From: Halieaceae bacterium
Lineage (GTDB): Bacteria > Pseudomonadota > Gammaproteobacteria > Pseudomonadales > Halieaceae
Assembly: GCA_016744355.1 (NCBI GenBank)
Contig: JADGEN010000008.1
Span: 1-64,000, forward strand
Length of the DNA stretch: 64,000 nt
Direction of reading: 5' to 3'
Shown in pieces: positions 54,066-63,562 of the stretch. The translations under genes were made by a program, and so were the position numbers. Below the pieces are notes generated by a model. That model did not search any database. It saw nothing but the letters and a program-made list of their open reading frames with translations, and was not told the DNA's origin. The stretch's first letter is position 1; the number at the start of each line of letters is the position of its first letter.

Positions 54066-56963
54066 TCAGCCTTCGGGTGTAAACATTTGCTGCCACTTGT
54101 CACTCACCGCCTGCCGCTGGCGGCTAAAACGATCAGCCGGGGCGATACCCGGATGTTGCTGCAAAGCGTATTGATGTGAGGCAGATCTAAAGGCGAGGTA
54201 GGCTTCGGTGAGCGCGTCACATTCACCGCCCTCAAATAAACCCTCGCGCTCCAACACCTCCAAAATTCGAACATTGTCCGTCCAGCGCGCCAACTCGGGG
54301 ATACCCCTGGACCAGGCCAGTACCGCGTACTGCACCATAAACTCGATATCGACTATGCCTCCAGCACCCTGCTTGAGATCAAATTCTGTGGGTTTTACTT
54401 TCCCCGGCGGCAGTAAGTGTTCCCGCATCCGCGCTCTCATGCGCTGCACATCCTTAGCCAGCTCTGCCTGGTCCCTTTCCTGGCACAGTATGTCTGTGCG
54501 TGTTTTCTCCACTTGCCCGGCCACCTCGACGTCCCCGGCAACAAAACGGGCGCGCACCAAAGCCTGATGCTCCCAGGTCCAGGCGGTGCTTTCCTGATAA
54601 CGCCTAAAGCCCTCAGTGGTTATCACTAACATGCCGGATTCCCCGGAAGGACGCAGCCGCATATCCACCTCATAGAGCTGCCCCATGGCCATGCGGGTAT
54701 CCAGTATATGAATTATGCGCTGCCCCAGCCGGGTATAAAATACGGTGTTATCAATGCTGCGTTCACCATTGGTTACGCCCTGTTTGTGCGCATCGTATAC
54801 AAAGACCAGATCCAGGTCTGAGCCGTAACCCAACTCTATGCCACCCAATTTACCGTAGCCAAAAATAGCAAAACCATTACCCTTGCCCTCCCTCGGTGGC
54901 TCCCCGTACTTCGCAACCAGGTCTGCCCAGGCCACGCTGATAACCTGTTCGAGAATGACCTCGGCAATCCAGCTCAACTTATCGCTGACCTGCATTACGG
55001 GAAGGCGCCCGGCCAGCTCACTAGCGGCCACTCGCAGTACGTGAGATGCCTTGAAATACCGCAGTGCATCCATTTGGGCTTCCAGGTCATCCAGAGCGAG
55101 ACGCAGTACTTGCTGACGCAGCTCGTCGCGCAACATGAGCTTGTCCTGTGCGGTATACAGGCTTTCACGATTTAGAAATTCATCAAGCAACACAGGGTGC
55201 CGTGACATCTGTTTTGCAATCCAGGGGCTGGCTGCACACAACACCAACAGTTCGTGCATGGCCGGGGGGTTTTCCAGCAGCAGGGCCAGATAGGCACTGC
55301 GACGCAGAACAGAGGTTACCAAGGGCATTACCCGCTCCAACGCCAGACCCGGATTGTCGGTTTCGCCACAGGCTAGCAGTAGCTGCGGCATAAACTGCTG
55401 TAATCGCGCCTTGCCTTCAGCCTGCAATGTAACAACACGGGGGCTTTGACTCAGCTCTCGTAATAGTTGCTGTGACTTCTCCGCATGGGAAAACCCCAGC
55501 TCTGTCAAAAACTCCGGGGAGAGCTGATCTGTCCATAGCTGTAATTCACCAGCAACTTCGCTGTCACTACTGTTGTCCTCGGCCGCTATCAAGGCCTGAA
55601 AATGCTGAGCCACCAGGGATCGAAAGGTATCCAGCTTCTCGATATAGCTGTCCCAATCATCAAAACCCATAACAGTGGCCATAGCCAGACGCGGCAACTC
55701 ATCGATGGGCAGCGCTTGAGTTTGCTTATCCTGATATCCTTGAATTGCATGCTCGCTGTCGCGCAGGAATAAATAGGCACTTGTGAGCTCGTCAACGACT
55801 GCGGCAGGTAGGCAATCCAATGCAGCACATTCCTGCAACACCGGCAACAACTCCCGTCGTTGTAAACCCAGGTCTCTGCCCCCACGAATCAACTGGAAAC
55901 ACTGGGCGATAAACTCTATTTCTCTAATGCCTCCGTGTCCGAGCTTCACATCACCCTGTAGTTTTCTGCGTCGGACTTCGGAATTGATCATCGCCTTCAT
56001 GCTGCGCAGGCTCTCGATAACACCAAAATCGACATAGCGCCGAAACACAAAAGGCCGCAGGGTTTCCATAAGTTGCGCAGCACACGCAGTGTCTCCCGTC
56101 ACTGGCCTCGCCTTGATCAGTGCATAACGCTCCCAGTCACGACCCTGCTGCTGGTAGTACTGCTCCAGCGCATTAAAGTTCGACACCAAAGCGCCGCTAT
56201 CGCCATAGGGTCGCAGGCGCATATCCACACGAAACACAAAGCCATCAACTGTCACCTTGTCCAGCGCAGTGATCACTGCCTGCCCCAACTTGGTGAAGAA
56301 CTCCTGGTTACTGATTGAGGCGGTTTCGCTATCGGTTGTACCGGCTTCCGGATAAACAAAGATCAGGTCAATATCAGAGGACAAATTCAGCTCGTGCGCA
56401 CCCAGCTTGCCCATGGCCAGCACAATCAACTGCTGGGGAGTGCCACTTTCGGAGCCAATGGGCACGCCAAATCGTTGCTCAAGAGCTCTAGCGGAATACG
56501 CCAGCCCTTCTTCGATACAGGCATCGGCAAGCAAGGAGGTATCGCGCACCGTCTCCCTCGTATCGGCCAGTCGACAAAAGTCTCGCCACAAAATTCGCAG
56601 CATATGAAAACGTCGAAAACGGCGCAGCACCGGGGCAAGCTCTGCAGCTTCGTCGCTCAGCAATTGCCGCAGTGAACTGCGAAGTGGGCCCGGCCCTTCG
56701 TCTATCGACAACGAATCCTGCAGGCTCCCTGTAAGCAGCAAGTCCCGCAACACCTCTGGGTAACTACGCACCGTTTGTGAGAAAAATGGGCTACAGGCTA
56801 GCACCAGTGACAGTTGCTGTTGCACAGCTGGCTCAGCTGGCTCAGCACATAAAGCTACCAGCTCTTTGGCTATATCGGGCTGCGCGCGCTCCAGAGTTTG
56901 TTGCCAGGCAGATTGGGCCTGCCCGGCGAGTGTTTCGTTCAGGGTGGTTTGCAGTGATGTCAT
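54066..56963 (-). CDS. glnE: Bifunctional glutamine synthetase adenylyltransferase/deadenylase
   Basis: A 965-aa protein with two nucleotidyltransferase domains separated by helical linkers. The N-terminal one has LGAHELNLSSDIDLIFVYPE (about residues 190-209) and the C-terminal one GKLGGIELGYGSDLDLVFVYD (about 710-730). Family segments such as RPFVFRRYVDFG and LKQGAGGIVDIEFMVQY are also intact. GlnE adds and removes AMP on glutamine synthetase under control of PII. Four bases separate its start from the upstream PilB-like ATPase gene on the same strand, implying one transcript. Confidence 0.96.
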   Translation of the reverse strand: MTSLQTTLNETLAGQAQSAWQQTLERAQPDIAKELVALCAEPAEPAVQQQLSLVLACSPFFSQTVRSYPEVLRDLLLTGSLQDSLSIDEGPGPLRSSLRQLLSDEAAELAPVLRRFRRFHMLRILWRDFCRLADTRETVRDTSLLADACIEEGLAYSARALEQRFGVPIGSESGTPQQLIVLAMGKLGAHELNLSSDIDLIFVYPEAGTTDSETASISNQEFFTKLGQAVITALDKVTVDGFVFRVDMRLRPYGDSGALVSNFNALEQYYQQQGRDWERYALIKARPVTGDTACAAQLMETLRPFVFRRYVDFGVIESLRSMKAMINSEVRRRKLQGDVKLGHGGIREIEFIAQCFQLIRGGRDLGLQRRELLPVLQECAALDCLPAAVVDELTSAYLFLRDSEHAIQGYQDKQTQALPIDELPRLAMATVMGFDDWDSYIEKLDTFRSLVAQHFQALIAAEDNSSDSEVAGELQLWTDQLSPEFLTELGFSHAEKSQQLLRELSQSPRVVTLQAEGKARLQQFMPQLLLACGETDNPGLALERVMPLVTSVLRRSAYLALLLENPPAMHELLVLCAASPWIAKQMSRHPVLLDEFLNRESLYTAQDKLMLRDELRQQVLRLALDDLEAQMDALRYFKASHVLRVAASELAGRLPVMQVSDKLSWIAEVILEQVISVAWADLVAKYGEPPREGKGNGFAIFGYGKLGGIELGYGSDLDLVFVYDAHKQGVTNGERSIDNTVFYTRLGQRIIHILDTRMAMGQLYEVDMRLRPSGESGMLVITTEGFRRYQESTAWTWEHQALVRARFVAGDVEVAGQVEKTRTDILCQERDQAELAKDVQRMRARMREHLLPPGKVKPTEFDLKQGAGGIVDIEFMVQYAVLAWSRGIPELARWTDNVRILEVLEREGLFEGGECDALTEAYLAFRSASHQYALQQHPGIAPADRFSRQRQAVSDKWQQMFTPEG

Positions 56964-56966
56964 GTT

Positions 56967-58742
56967 TTATCCGTCCAGCATAGGGGCGACTCGCATCACC
57001 TCCTCAATAGTGGTTTCCCCTTTCGCCACCCGGGAAGCCCCGCTGAGGCGCAGCGTTCGCATACCTTCTTTCATCGCGATATCGCGAAGTTTTGCCGTAT
57101 CGATATGCGCCGTAATTTGCTCCTGCACATCTCTGCTATTTACCAGCACTTCATAGATTCCCTGGCGGCCACGATAGCCCGTATCCCTACAGACCTTACA
57201 ACCTACTGGTTTAGCCATTTGCTTCGGTGGCGTCACCTTCCACGGCTGAGTTAACTCTTTCCAGGCGGCCTCATCGACATCCGTTAAAACCTTGCAATCG
57301 GGGCACAGGATGCGCACCAGGCGCTGGGACATAATACCCCGCACCGTTGCTTTAATCAGATAAGAAGGAACGCCCAGCTCGAGCAACCGCGAGATGGAAC
57401 TGGGGGAATCGTTAGTGTGCAACGTGGAAATAACAAGGTGACCGGTAAGAGCCGCCTGCACTGCCATATTGGCTGTTTCAAGGTCGCGAATCTCTCCCAC
57501 CATAATAATATCGGGATCCTGGCGCATCAGTGCGCGCACACCGCTGGAAAAATCGAGATCGATACTGTGGTTGACCTGCATCTGGTTAAAAGCAGGTTCA
57601 ATCATTTCGATAGGGTCTTCAATAGTACAGACATTGACCGCTGACGTAGCCAGTTTACGCAAGGTGGAGTAGAGCGTAGTGGTCTTACCCGAGCCGGTAG
57701 GCCCTGTTACCAGAACAATGCCATTGCCACTGTCTGTCATGTGCTGCCAGCGTGCCAGGTCGGAATCAGCCAGACCCAGTTCACTAAATGATTTTTGCAG
57801 TACATCGGGGTCAAAAATTCGCATCACCAACTTTTCACCGAAAGCTGTAGGCAAAGTGGCAAGGCGCAATTCCACTTCGTTACCGTCGGGCGTGCGGGTC
57901 TTGAGACGACCGTCCTGGGGCCTACGCTTTTCAGCAACATCCATGCGCCCGAGAATTTTTATGCGACTGGTAACAGCCGCGCCCACCTGCTGGGGTAGCT
58001 CATAAACGCTGTACAACACCCCATCGATACGAAAACGCACATTGGCTACATCGCGTCGGGGTTCTATGTGGATGTCACTGGCGCGTTGCTCGAACGCATA
58101 TTGCAGCAACCAGTCAACGATGTTCACTATGTGCTGATCATTGGCATCCGGATCTTTCATGGAGCCCAGCTCGAGCATCGCCTCAAGATTACCCGACTTG
58201 GCCGCCGCCTCAGAACGCCCCGTGCCGCGAGCACCGCGCACCGAACCAGCCATGGTATAAAACTCAGCGGTGTGCCGGCTTATCTCTCTAGGATCTGCCA
58301 ACACTCTTCGTATAGGTTTACGCAGAACATGCTCAAGATTGCTCTCCCAGGCCCGCACAAAGGGGTCGCAGCTGGCGATTATCACTTCGTCTTTACTCAC
58401 TTCAACGGCCAATATGCGATGTCGTTGGGCGAAAGCTTTTGACATCACCTCGGTGATAGCACCCAGATTAATTTTGAGCGGGTCGACCTGATATACGCTT
58501 TGGCCGGACTTTTCGGACAACCAGGCGAGTATCGCTTCCATGTCCAGTAACTTACCAGGGCTGGCCTGATCGGCCAGTTTTAGCTCCGCCAAGTAAACAG
58601 CAGGGTGAACGCTGCCCGCGACAGCTTTGCCAATTCGCTCCAGATCGATTCTGGCCAACCGACCATCAGCATTCAAATCGAGCGCCATAGAGGCCAGGGC
58701 CAGCGGCTGCTCCATCACTTGCTCACCAAAATTCGTCGACAT
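56967..58742 (-). CDS. GspE/PilB-family secretion ATPase
   Basis: A 591-aa hexameric motor ATPase of type II secretion/type IV pilus assembly. An N-terminal MshEN-like part (residues about 1-150) precedes the catalytic core: FRIDGVLY, Walker A GPTGSGKTTTLYSTL (about residue 340), the Asp box TIEDPIE, Walker B MRQDPDIIMVGEIRDLETA, the His box TGHLVISTLHTND, and a zinc site CPDCK...CKVC with GYRGRQGIYE. No pilin, PilC or secretin gene lies nearby; it is paired with glnE. It could serve a pilus or secretion system encoded elsewhere. Confidence 0.92.
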   Translation of the reverse strand: MSTNFGEQVMEQPLALASMALDLNADGRLARIDLERIGKAVAGSVHPAVYLAELKLADQASPGKLLDMEAILAWLSEKSGQSVYQVDPLKINLGAITEVMSKAFAQRHRILAVEVSKDEVIIASCDPFVRAWESNLEHVLRKPIRRVLADPREISRHTAEFYTMAGSVRGARGTGRSEAAAKSGNLEAMLELGSMKDPDANDQHIVNIVDWLLQYAFEQRASDIHIEPRRDVANVRFRIDGVLYSVYELPQQVGAAVTSRIKILGRMDVAEKRRPQDGRLKTRTPDGNEVELRLATLPTAFGEKLVMRIFDPDVLQKSFSELGLADSDLARWQHMTDSGNGIVLVTGPTGSGKTTTLYSTLRKLATSAVNVCTIEDPIEMIEPAFNQMQVNHSIDLDFSSGVRALMRQDPDIIMVGEIRDLETANMAVQAALTGHLVISTLHTNDSPSSISRLLELGVPSYLIKATVRGIMSQRLVRILCPDCKVLTDVDEAAWKELTQPWKVTPPKQMAKPVGCKVCRDTGYRGRQGIYEVLVNSRDVQEQITAHIDTAKLRDIAMKEGMRTLRLSGASRVAKGETTIEEVMRVAPMLDG

Positions 58743-58874
58743 ACTTCAATCCAGATTACGCAACTCACACACATTTAATGCTAACACAGCGGCTTGTAGA
58801 ATCGCTTTGATTTCAAACCATCTGAAATGCTCTCGGCAGAAAATATCCACCAACAACCCCATGCATGTTTTTCT

Positions 58875-58903
58875 GTGACAGATTCCAAGATTGCCCCTAT
58901 ACT
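58875..58903 (+). promoter_or_regulatory. Sigma-70 promoter of the DUF47-PiT operon
   Basis: GTGACA (58875-58880) and TATACT (58898-58903) with a 17-base spacer each match consensus at five of six positions. They lie about 27 bases before the ATG at 58931, giving a short leader. No clear tandem Pho box is visible, so strong PhoB control is not indicated. Confidence 0.6.
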
Positions 58904-58930
58904 TCGCGAACTGAGACAAGGAGCAACACT

Positions 58931-59611
58931 ATGGCTGGTAGAAATCCCCTGGGTAATTTGTTTGGTCGATCGCCGATTGGTCCAATCCAGGACCACATGA
59001 CGGTTGTGGACACAGCGGCCCAGCTACTGTGTAGCTTTATTCAGGCCACGATTGACGACAAGTGGGAAAAAGCTGAGAAGATCTACAAGCAAATTTTGGA
59101 AGCAGAGCGCGAGGCCGACCGCCTGAAGCGCAATATTCGCCAGAACCTGCCCAAAAGCTTGTTCCTGCCAGTTCCCAGAGGCGATCTGCTGGAGCTGGTC
59201 ACTATTCAGGACCATGTCGCCAATAGCGCCAAAGACGTTGCCGGCATTATTACGGGCAGACACATGCAGTTTCCTGAGAAAATGCAAAAAGGCATCATGG
59301 AATTTATCAACACCTGTGCTGCTACTTCCACTCAAGCCCTGGCCTCTATCCAACAGCTGTCTGAGCTGCTGGAAGTGGGCTTTACCGGGCGAGAGGTAAA
59401 GCTGGTTGAGAGCATGTTGAATGAGCTAAACCGGCTGGAGGGCAAAACTGATAAACAAGCCATCGCCCTGCGGTTGAAGCTGTTTAAAATAGAACACAAG
59501 CTGCCTGCGGTAGATGTGATGTTCTACTACGAAATTATCGGCCTGATCGGCGGTGTTGCCGATGCCGCCGAAAATGTCGGCGATCGCCTCCAGATATTAA
59601 TAGCCAAGTAG
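58931..59611 (+). CDS. DUF47 / TIGR00153 PhoU-like protein
   Basis: A 226-aa helical protein of the PhoU-like DUF47 family, regularly encoded just upstream of PiT phosphate transporters and thought to regulate them. The N-terminal AGRNPLGNLFGRSPIGPIQDHM segment (about residues 2-23), the metal-binding-like EREADRLKRNIRQNLPKSLF block and DAAENVGDRLQILIAK at the C-terminus are typical. ATG 58931 is preceded by AAGGAG. The stop lies 9 bases before the transporter gene. Confidence 0.92.
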   Translation: MAGRNPLGNLFGRSPIGPIQDHMTVVDTAAQLLCSFIQATIDDKWEKAEKIYKQILEAEREADRLKRNIRQNLPKSLFLPVPRGDLLELVTIQDHVANSAKDVAGIITGRHMQFPEKMQKGIMEFINTCAATSTQALASIQQLSELLEVGFTGREVKLVESMLNELNRLEGKTDKQAIALRLKLFKIEHKLPAVDVMFYYEIIGLIGGVADAAENVGDRLQILIAK

Positions 59612-59620
59612 GGTTTCCAG

Positions 59621-60898
59621 ATGAATATCATTGCAGAACATGGAACCCTCTTTCTGGCATTGGCCTGTGGTTTTGGCTTCTTCATGGCCTGGGGAATAGG
59701 CGCCAACGATGTAGCCAACGCTATGGGAACTTCGGTAGGTTCGCGCGCCCTGACCATCAAGCAGGCAATCTTGATCGCCATGGTGTTCGAGTTTATGGGC
59801 GCCTACCTGGCAGGTGGCGAGGTCACCGCCACCATTCGCAAAGGCATTATCGACGCTGACCTTCTCACTGATACACCCGAACTCATGGTGTACGGCATGC
59901 TCTCCGCACTGCTGGCCGCAGGTACCTGGCTAATGATAGCCAGTATTAAGGGGTGGCCTGTTTCAACAACACACACAATTGTGGGCGCTATTGTAGGTTT
60001 TGCATCGGTAGGCATCTCTGTTGATGCGGTTCACTGGGGTGCCGTCGGCAAAATAGTCATGAGCTGGGTCGTCTCACCTGTTTTAGCGGGCACGATTTCC
60101 TTTAGCCTGTTTATGAGCGTCAAGATGTTAATCCTCGACACCGACGATCCCTTCCACAAGGCCAAAAAGTTCATCCCAATCTATATGTGGATGGTGGGCT
60201 TTATGATTGGCATGGTAACCCTGCTAAAGGGATTGAAGCATGTGGGGCTGGATATCGACCTCGGGCTGGGTAGCAATTTTGCCAACGCTCTACCCATTGC
60301 AGCCGTTATAGGACTTGCCGTGGCTGCACTGGGCGGCGTATTCCTTGCTCGAATCAAGGAGACGCCCAACCCTGACAGCCGTTTTGATAACGTAGAGCAA
60401 ATTTTTGCCATCCTGATGGTATTTACCGCTTGCGCCATGGCCTTTGCCCACGGCTCCAACGACGTGGCGAACGCCGTGGGACCGCTGGCTGCTATTGCCA
60501 GCACGGTGCAATCGGGAGGGCTTATCGCAGCCAAATCGGCTATGCCCTGGTGGATTCTTCTGGTGGGTGGACTGGGTATCGTGGTGGGTCTGGCTACCTA
60601 TGGCTGGAAAGTGATTGCCACGGTAGGCCGAAAAATCACCGAACTCACGCCTTCGCGGGGTTTTGCCGCCGAACTTGGCGCCGCCTCCACGGTGGTCATC
60701 GCATCTGCCACTGGCTTGCCGGTTTCGACTACACACACTCTAGTGGGTGCTGTGCTTGGCGTAGGTTTCGCACGTGGTATTGGCGCCATTAATTTGCGCA
60801 CCATAGGCGTCATATTCATGTCCTGGATTATTACCCTCCCCGCTGGCGCTGGCCTGGCCATCATTTTCTTCTTCTTGTTTAAGGGCATTTTCAGTTAA
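59621..60898 (+). CDS. pit: PiT-family inorganic phosphate transporter
   Basis: A 425-aa inner-membrane transporter for metal-phosphate or Na+/H+-coupled phosphate uptake. The duplicated PiT signature appears as GIGANDVANAMGTSVGSRAL near residue 27 and HGSNDVANAVGPLAAI near 284. Each half also has a WPVSTTHTIVGAIVGF-type segment (second copy LPVSTTHTLVGAVLGVGFARG). Ten or more hydrophobic helices are evident. Forms an operon with the PhoU-like gene. Confidence 0.94.
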   Translation: MNIIAEHGTLFLALACGFGFFMAWGIGANDVANAMGTSVGSRALTIKQAILIAMVFEFMGAYLAGGEVTATIRKGIIDADLLTDTPELMVYGMLSALLAAGTWLMIASIKGWPVSTTHTIVGAIVGFASVGISVDAVHWGAVGKIVMSWVVSPVLAGTISFSLFMSVKMLILDTDDPFHKAKKFIPIYMWMVGFMIGMVTLLKGLKHVGLDIDLGLGSNFANALPIAAVIGLAVAALGGVFLARIKETPNPDSRFDNVEQIFAILMVFTACAMAFAHGSNDVANAVGPLAAIASTVQSGGLIAAKSAMPWWILLVGGLGIVVGLATYGWKVIATVGRKITELTPSRGFAAELGAASTVVIASATGLPVSTTHTLVGAVLGVGFARGIGAINLRTIGVIFMSWIITLPAGAGLAIIFFFLFKGIFS

Positions 60899-60899
60899 G

Positions 60900-60934
60900 G
60901 CGCTCATCCCTCTGCTGGGATACTGTAAGAGCGC
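60900..60934. terminator. Nested hairpin after the phosphate transporter gene
   Basis: An outer stem GCGCTC (60900-60905) / GAGCGC (60929-60934) encloses an inner stem ATCCC (60906-60910) / GGGAT (60917-60921) with a 6-base loop. It begins immediately after the pit stop codon and about 24 bases before argE. There is no U-run, so it may be a rho-dependent end, a weak terminator or an RNA-stability element. Confidence 0.35.
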
Positions 60935-60958
60935 TTATGCCATTGAGGACCTGCGCCT

Positions 60959-62104
60959 GTGAACAACAAAGTCATACTGCAACAACTTGAAGAGTTGGTA
61001 GGAACGCCATCTGTCAGCTCTACCGACCCCGGCTGGGATCAGGGCAACCGCGCCGTCATAGATACACTGGCAAGCTGGCTTGCCAAAATGGGTTTCGCCA
61101 TCGAAATCCAGAACGTCAATGAAGACGGCAGTAAAGCAAATCTGATTGCCACTCTGGGCAGCGGTCCTGGCGGGCTGGTTTTATCTGGCCATACCGATAC
61201 AGTGCCCTTTGATGACGGACGATGGAAATCCGACCCGCTCAAATTAACCGAGAGAGGCCAGCGACTCTACGGCCTGGGCAGCACAGACATGAAGGGCTTC
61301 TTTCCCCTTGCTATCGCCGCAGCATCGGCTTTCACCGACAAAAAACTTCAACAACCACTGATTATTCTCGCCACCGCGGATGAAGAGAGCTCCATGAATG
61401 GTGCCAGGGCATTGACGGCCGCCGGATACCCCAAGGCACGCGCCGCCATTATTGGCGAACCCACCTCTTTAGTGCCGGTAAGAATGCACAAAGGCATAAT
61501 GATGGAGTCGGTCCATATAACAGGCAGAGCAGGTCACTCATCCAACCCGGAACTGGGCAACAGTGCCCTGGATGCGATGCACGCTGTTATGGGCGACCTT
61601 ATTACCTACCGCGCGCAACTGGGCGAACGCTACAGCAACCAGTTATTCGAAGTGGCATTTCCTACGCTGAACCTGGGCTGCATTCACGGCGGCGACAGTC
61701 CCAACCGGATTTGTGGCAAAACAGAGCTGCACTTCGATTTGCGCATGACGCCCAACGGTGACAATGACACTGTTAGAGGTGAAATCGAGCAGCGCATGAA
61801 GCACATTGGAGAGCAGCACAATGTGGATGTAGCACTAAAAGCTCTGGTAAAAAATATCTCTCCCTTTGTACAGGAGGAAGATTGCGAATTGGTGCGAATT
61901 GCGGAGAAACTAACCGGACACCAGGCCGAATCCGTCGCTTTCGCCACCGAAGCCCCCTTCCTGCAGCAACTGGGAATGGAAACCATCGTTATGGGGCCCG
62001 GCTCCATAGACCTGGCCCACCAGCCCGATGAGTATCTGGAGCTGAGCCAGATACAGCCCTGTATTACTTTGCTGCAACAGTGCATTCGCCACTACTGCCT
62101 GTAG
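60959..62104 (+). CDS. argE: Acetylornithine deacetylase
   Basis: A 381-aa M20-family metallohydrolase that releases ornithine from N-acetylornithine in arginine synthesis. Zinc-binding motifs are LSGHTDTVPFDDGRW, LGSTDMKGFFPLA and ATADEESSMNGARAL (catalytic Glu pair). HKGIMMESVHITGRAGHSS begins the dimerisation lid, and GPGSIDLAHQPDEYL supplies the last His. GTG 60959 follows GAGGA. argA lies downstream, so two arginine genes are paired. Confidence 0.94.
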   Translation: MNNKVILQQLEELVGTPSVSSTDPGWDQGNRAVIDTLASWLAKMGFAIEIQNVNEDGSKANLIATLGSGPGGLVLSGHTDTVPFDDGRWKSDPLKLTERGQRLYGLGSTDMKGFFPLAIAAASAFTDKKLQQPLIILATADEESSMNGARALTAAGYPKARAAIIGEPTSLVPVRMHKGIMMESVHITGRAGHSSNPELGNSALDAMHAVMGDLITYRAQLGERYSNQLFEVAFPTLNLGCIHGGDSPNRICGKTELHFDLRMTPNGDNDTVRGEIEQRMKHIGEQHNVDVALKALVKNISPFVQEEDCELVRIAEKLTGHQAESVAFATEAPFLQQLGMETIVMGPGSIDLAHQPDEYLELSQIQPCITLLQQCIRHYCL

Positions 62105-62195
62105 TTTTCACCGCAGCCCTTGTGCATTATTGCCATTAGGGAATAGCTCAGGGTTTGTTAAGCTTTTCCTTTTACATAAACGCTTGGACTTCAAC

Positions 62196-63503
62196 GTGAC
62201 AACACCGGCCCGGGACAATATACGCTGGTTCAGAAATACTGCGCCCTACATCAATGCCCACAGGGGAAAAACCCTCGTCTTAATGCTGGGCGGAGAAGTA
62301 GTCCTGCATGAAAACTTTTCCCATATCGTTCACGATATTGCCCTGCTAAACAGCCTGGGTATAAAGCTGGTATTGATTCACGGCAGCCGACCCCAGATTG
62401 CTCAGCGTTTGCAGCGAGCCGGCATCAACAGCCAATTTCACAAGGGTCTGCGCATCACCGACGCCGATGCCATGGAGCACGTCAAAGACGCTGCCGGTTC
62501 ATTGCGCGCCCAATTTGAAGCCTTGCTCTCAATGGGCTTGCCAAACTCCCCCATGCAGGGAGCACGCATGCGTGTCTGCTCCGGTAACTTTGTCAGCGCC
62601 AAGCCTCTGGGTGTCATCGATGGCGTCGACCTGCTGCATACGGGAAAGGTGCGCCGCATAGACAGCGCCGGCATACACCAGCAACTGAACGAAAACTCCA
62701 TTGTTTTGCTATCACCACTGGGCTACTCCCCCACCGGTGAGATATTTAATCTCTCGCTGGAAGACATTGCGGTGCAGTGCGCGGCAAGCATAGGCGCCGA
62801 CAAATTAATGCTGTTTGGCGAAGCACAGGGCATCAACGGGCCTGACGGAGAACTCTTGCAGCAATGTGCGGTGCAGGACATCGATACACTGGATGTCACA
62901 GATCCTCAGCAATTGTCATTGCTGAAAACTGCCCGCCTTGCCTGCAATGCCGGAGTGGATCGCTGCCACATTATTGGCTTTGGGGACGACTGTGCTCTGC
63001 TGGAAGAACTGTTCACCCACGATGGCAGCGGCACTCTAGTCGCCAAAGACGACTATGAACAATCGCGCACTGCCACGATAGATGATGTGGGCGGTATCAT
63101 TGAGTTAATTGAGCCTCTGGAAGCAGAGGGTGTGTTGCTGAAGCGCTCGCGCGAGCTACTGGAAACCGAAATCGGGCATTTTCGCCTGCTGGAACGCGAC
63201 GGCAGAATTATCGCCTGTGCCGCACTCTACCCCTTCACCGAAGACGACAGTGGCGAGATAGCCTGCATTGTTTCACACCCGGACTATAGAGGCAGCGAAC
63301 GCGGCCAGCGCCTTCTGCGCGAACTGGAGGCTGAAGCGCAGCGCCAAGGCCTGAGCAAAGTGTTTGTTCTGTCCACCCAAACTGCTCACTGGTTTATCGA
63401 GCAGGGGTTCAAGGAAGCCAGGCATGAGTCTCTGCCCACGCAACGCCAGGCGCTATATAATCTGCAGCGGAACTCCAAGGTTTTCATCAAAGCCTTAAGC
63501 TAG
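62196..63503 (+). CDS. argA: N-acetylglutamate synthase (classical two-domain ArgA)
   Basis: A 435-aa enzyme for the first step of arginine synthesis. Residues about 1-280 are an amino-acid-kinase-like regulatory domain (LVLMLGGEVV, LVLIHGSRPQI, LSPLGYSPTGEIFNL). Residues about 290-435 are a GNAT acetyltransferase domain (CIVSHPDYRGSERGQRLL). GTG 62196 gives the usual N-terminus (IRWFRNTAPYINAHRGKT); an upstream TTG at 62130 would add 22 residues unlike the family. Probably feedback-inhibited by arginine through the kinase-like domain, as known for the family. Confidence 0.95.
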   Translation: MTTPARDNIRWFRNTAPYINAHRGKTLVLMLGGEVVLHENFSHIVHDIALLNSLGIKLVLIHGSRPQIAQRLQRAGINSQFHKGLRITDADAMEHVKDAAGSLRAQFEALLSMGLPNSPMQGARMRVCSGNFVSAKPLGVIDGVDLLHTGKVRRIDSAGIHQQLNENSIVLLSPLGYSPTGEIFNLSLEDIAVQCAASIGADKLMLFGEAQGINGPDGELLQQCAVQDIDTLDVTDPQQLSLLKTARLACNAGVDRCHIIGFGDDCALLEELFTHDGSGTLVAKDDYEQSRTATIDDVGGIIELIEPLEAEGVLLKRSRELLETEIGHFRLLERDGRIIACAALYPFTEDDSGEIACIVSHPDYRGSERGQRLLRELEAEAQRQGLSKVFVLSTQTAHWFIEQGFKEARHESLPTQRQALYNLQRNSKVFIKALS

Positions 63504-63562
63504 CGGCAGTTATTTGCTATCCTGCGCGGCCTTACTGAGTTTTAATACGCCGGAATACGCTA

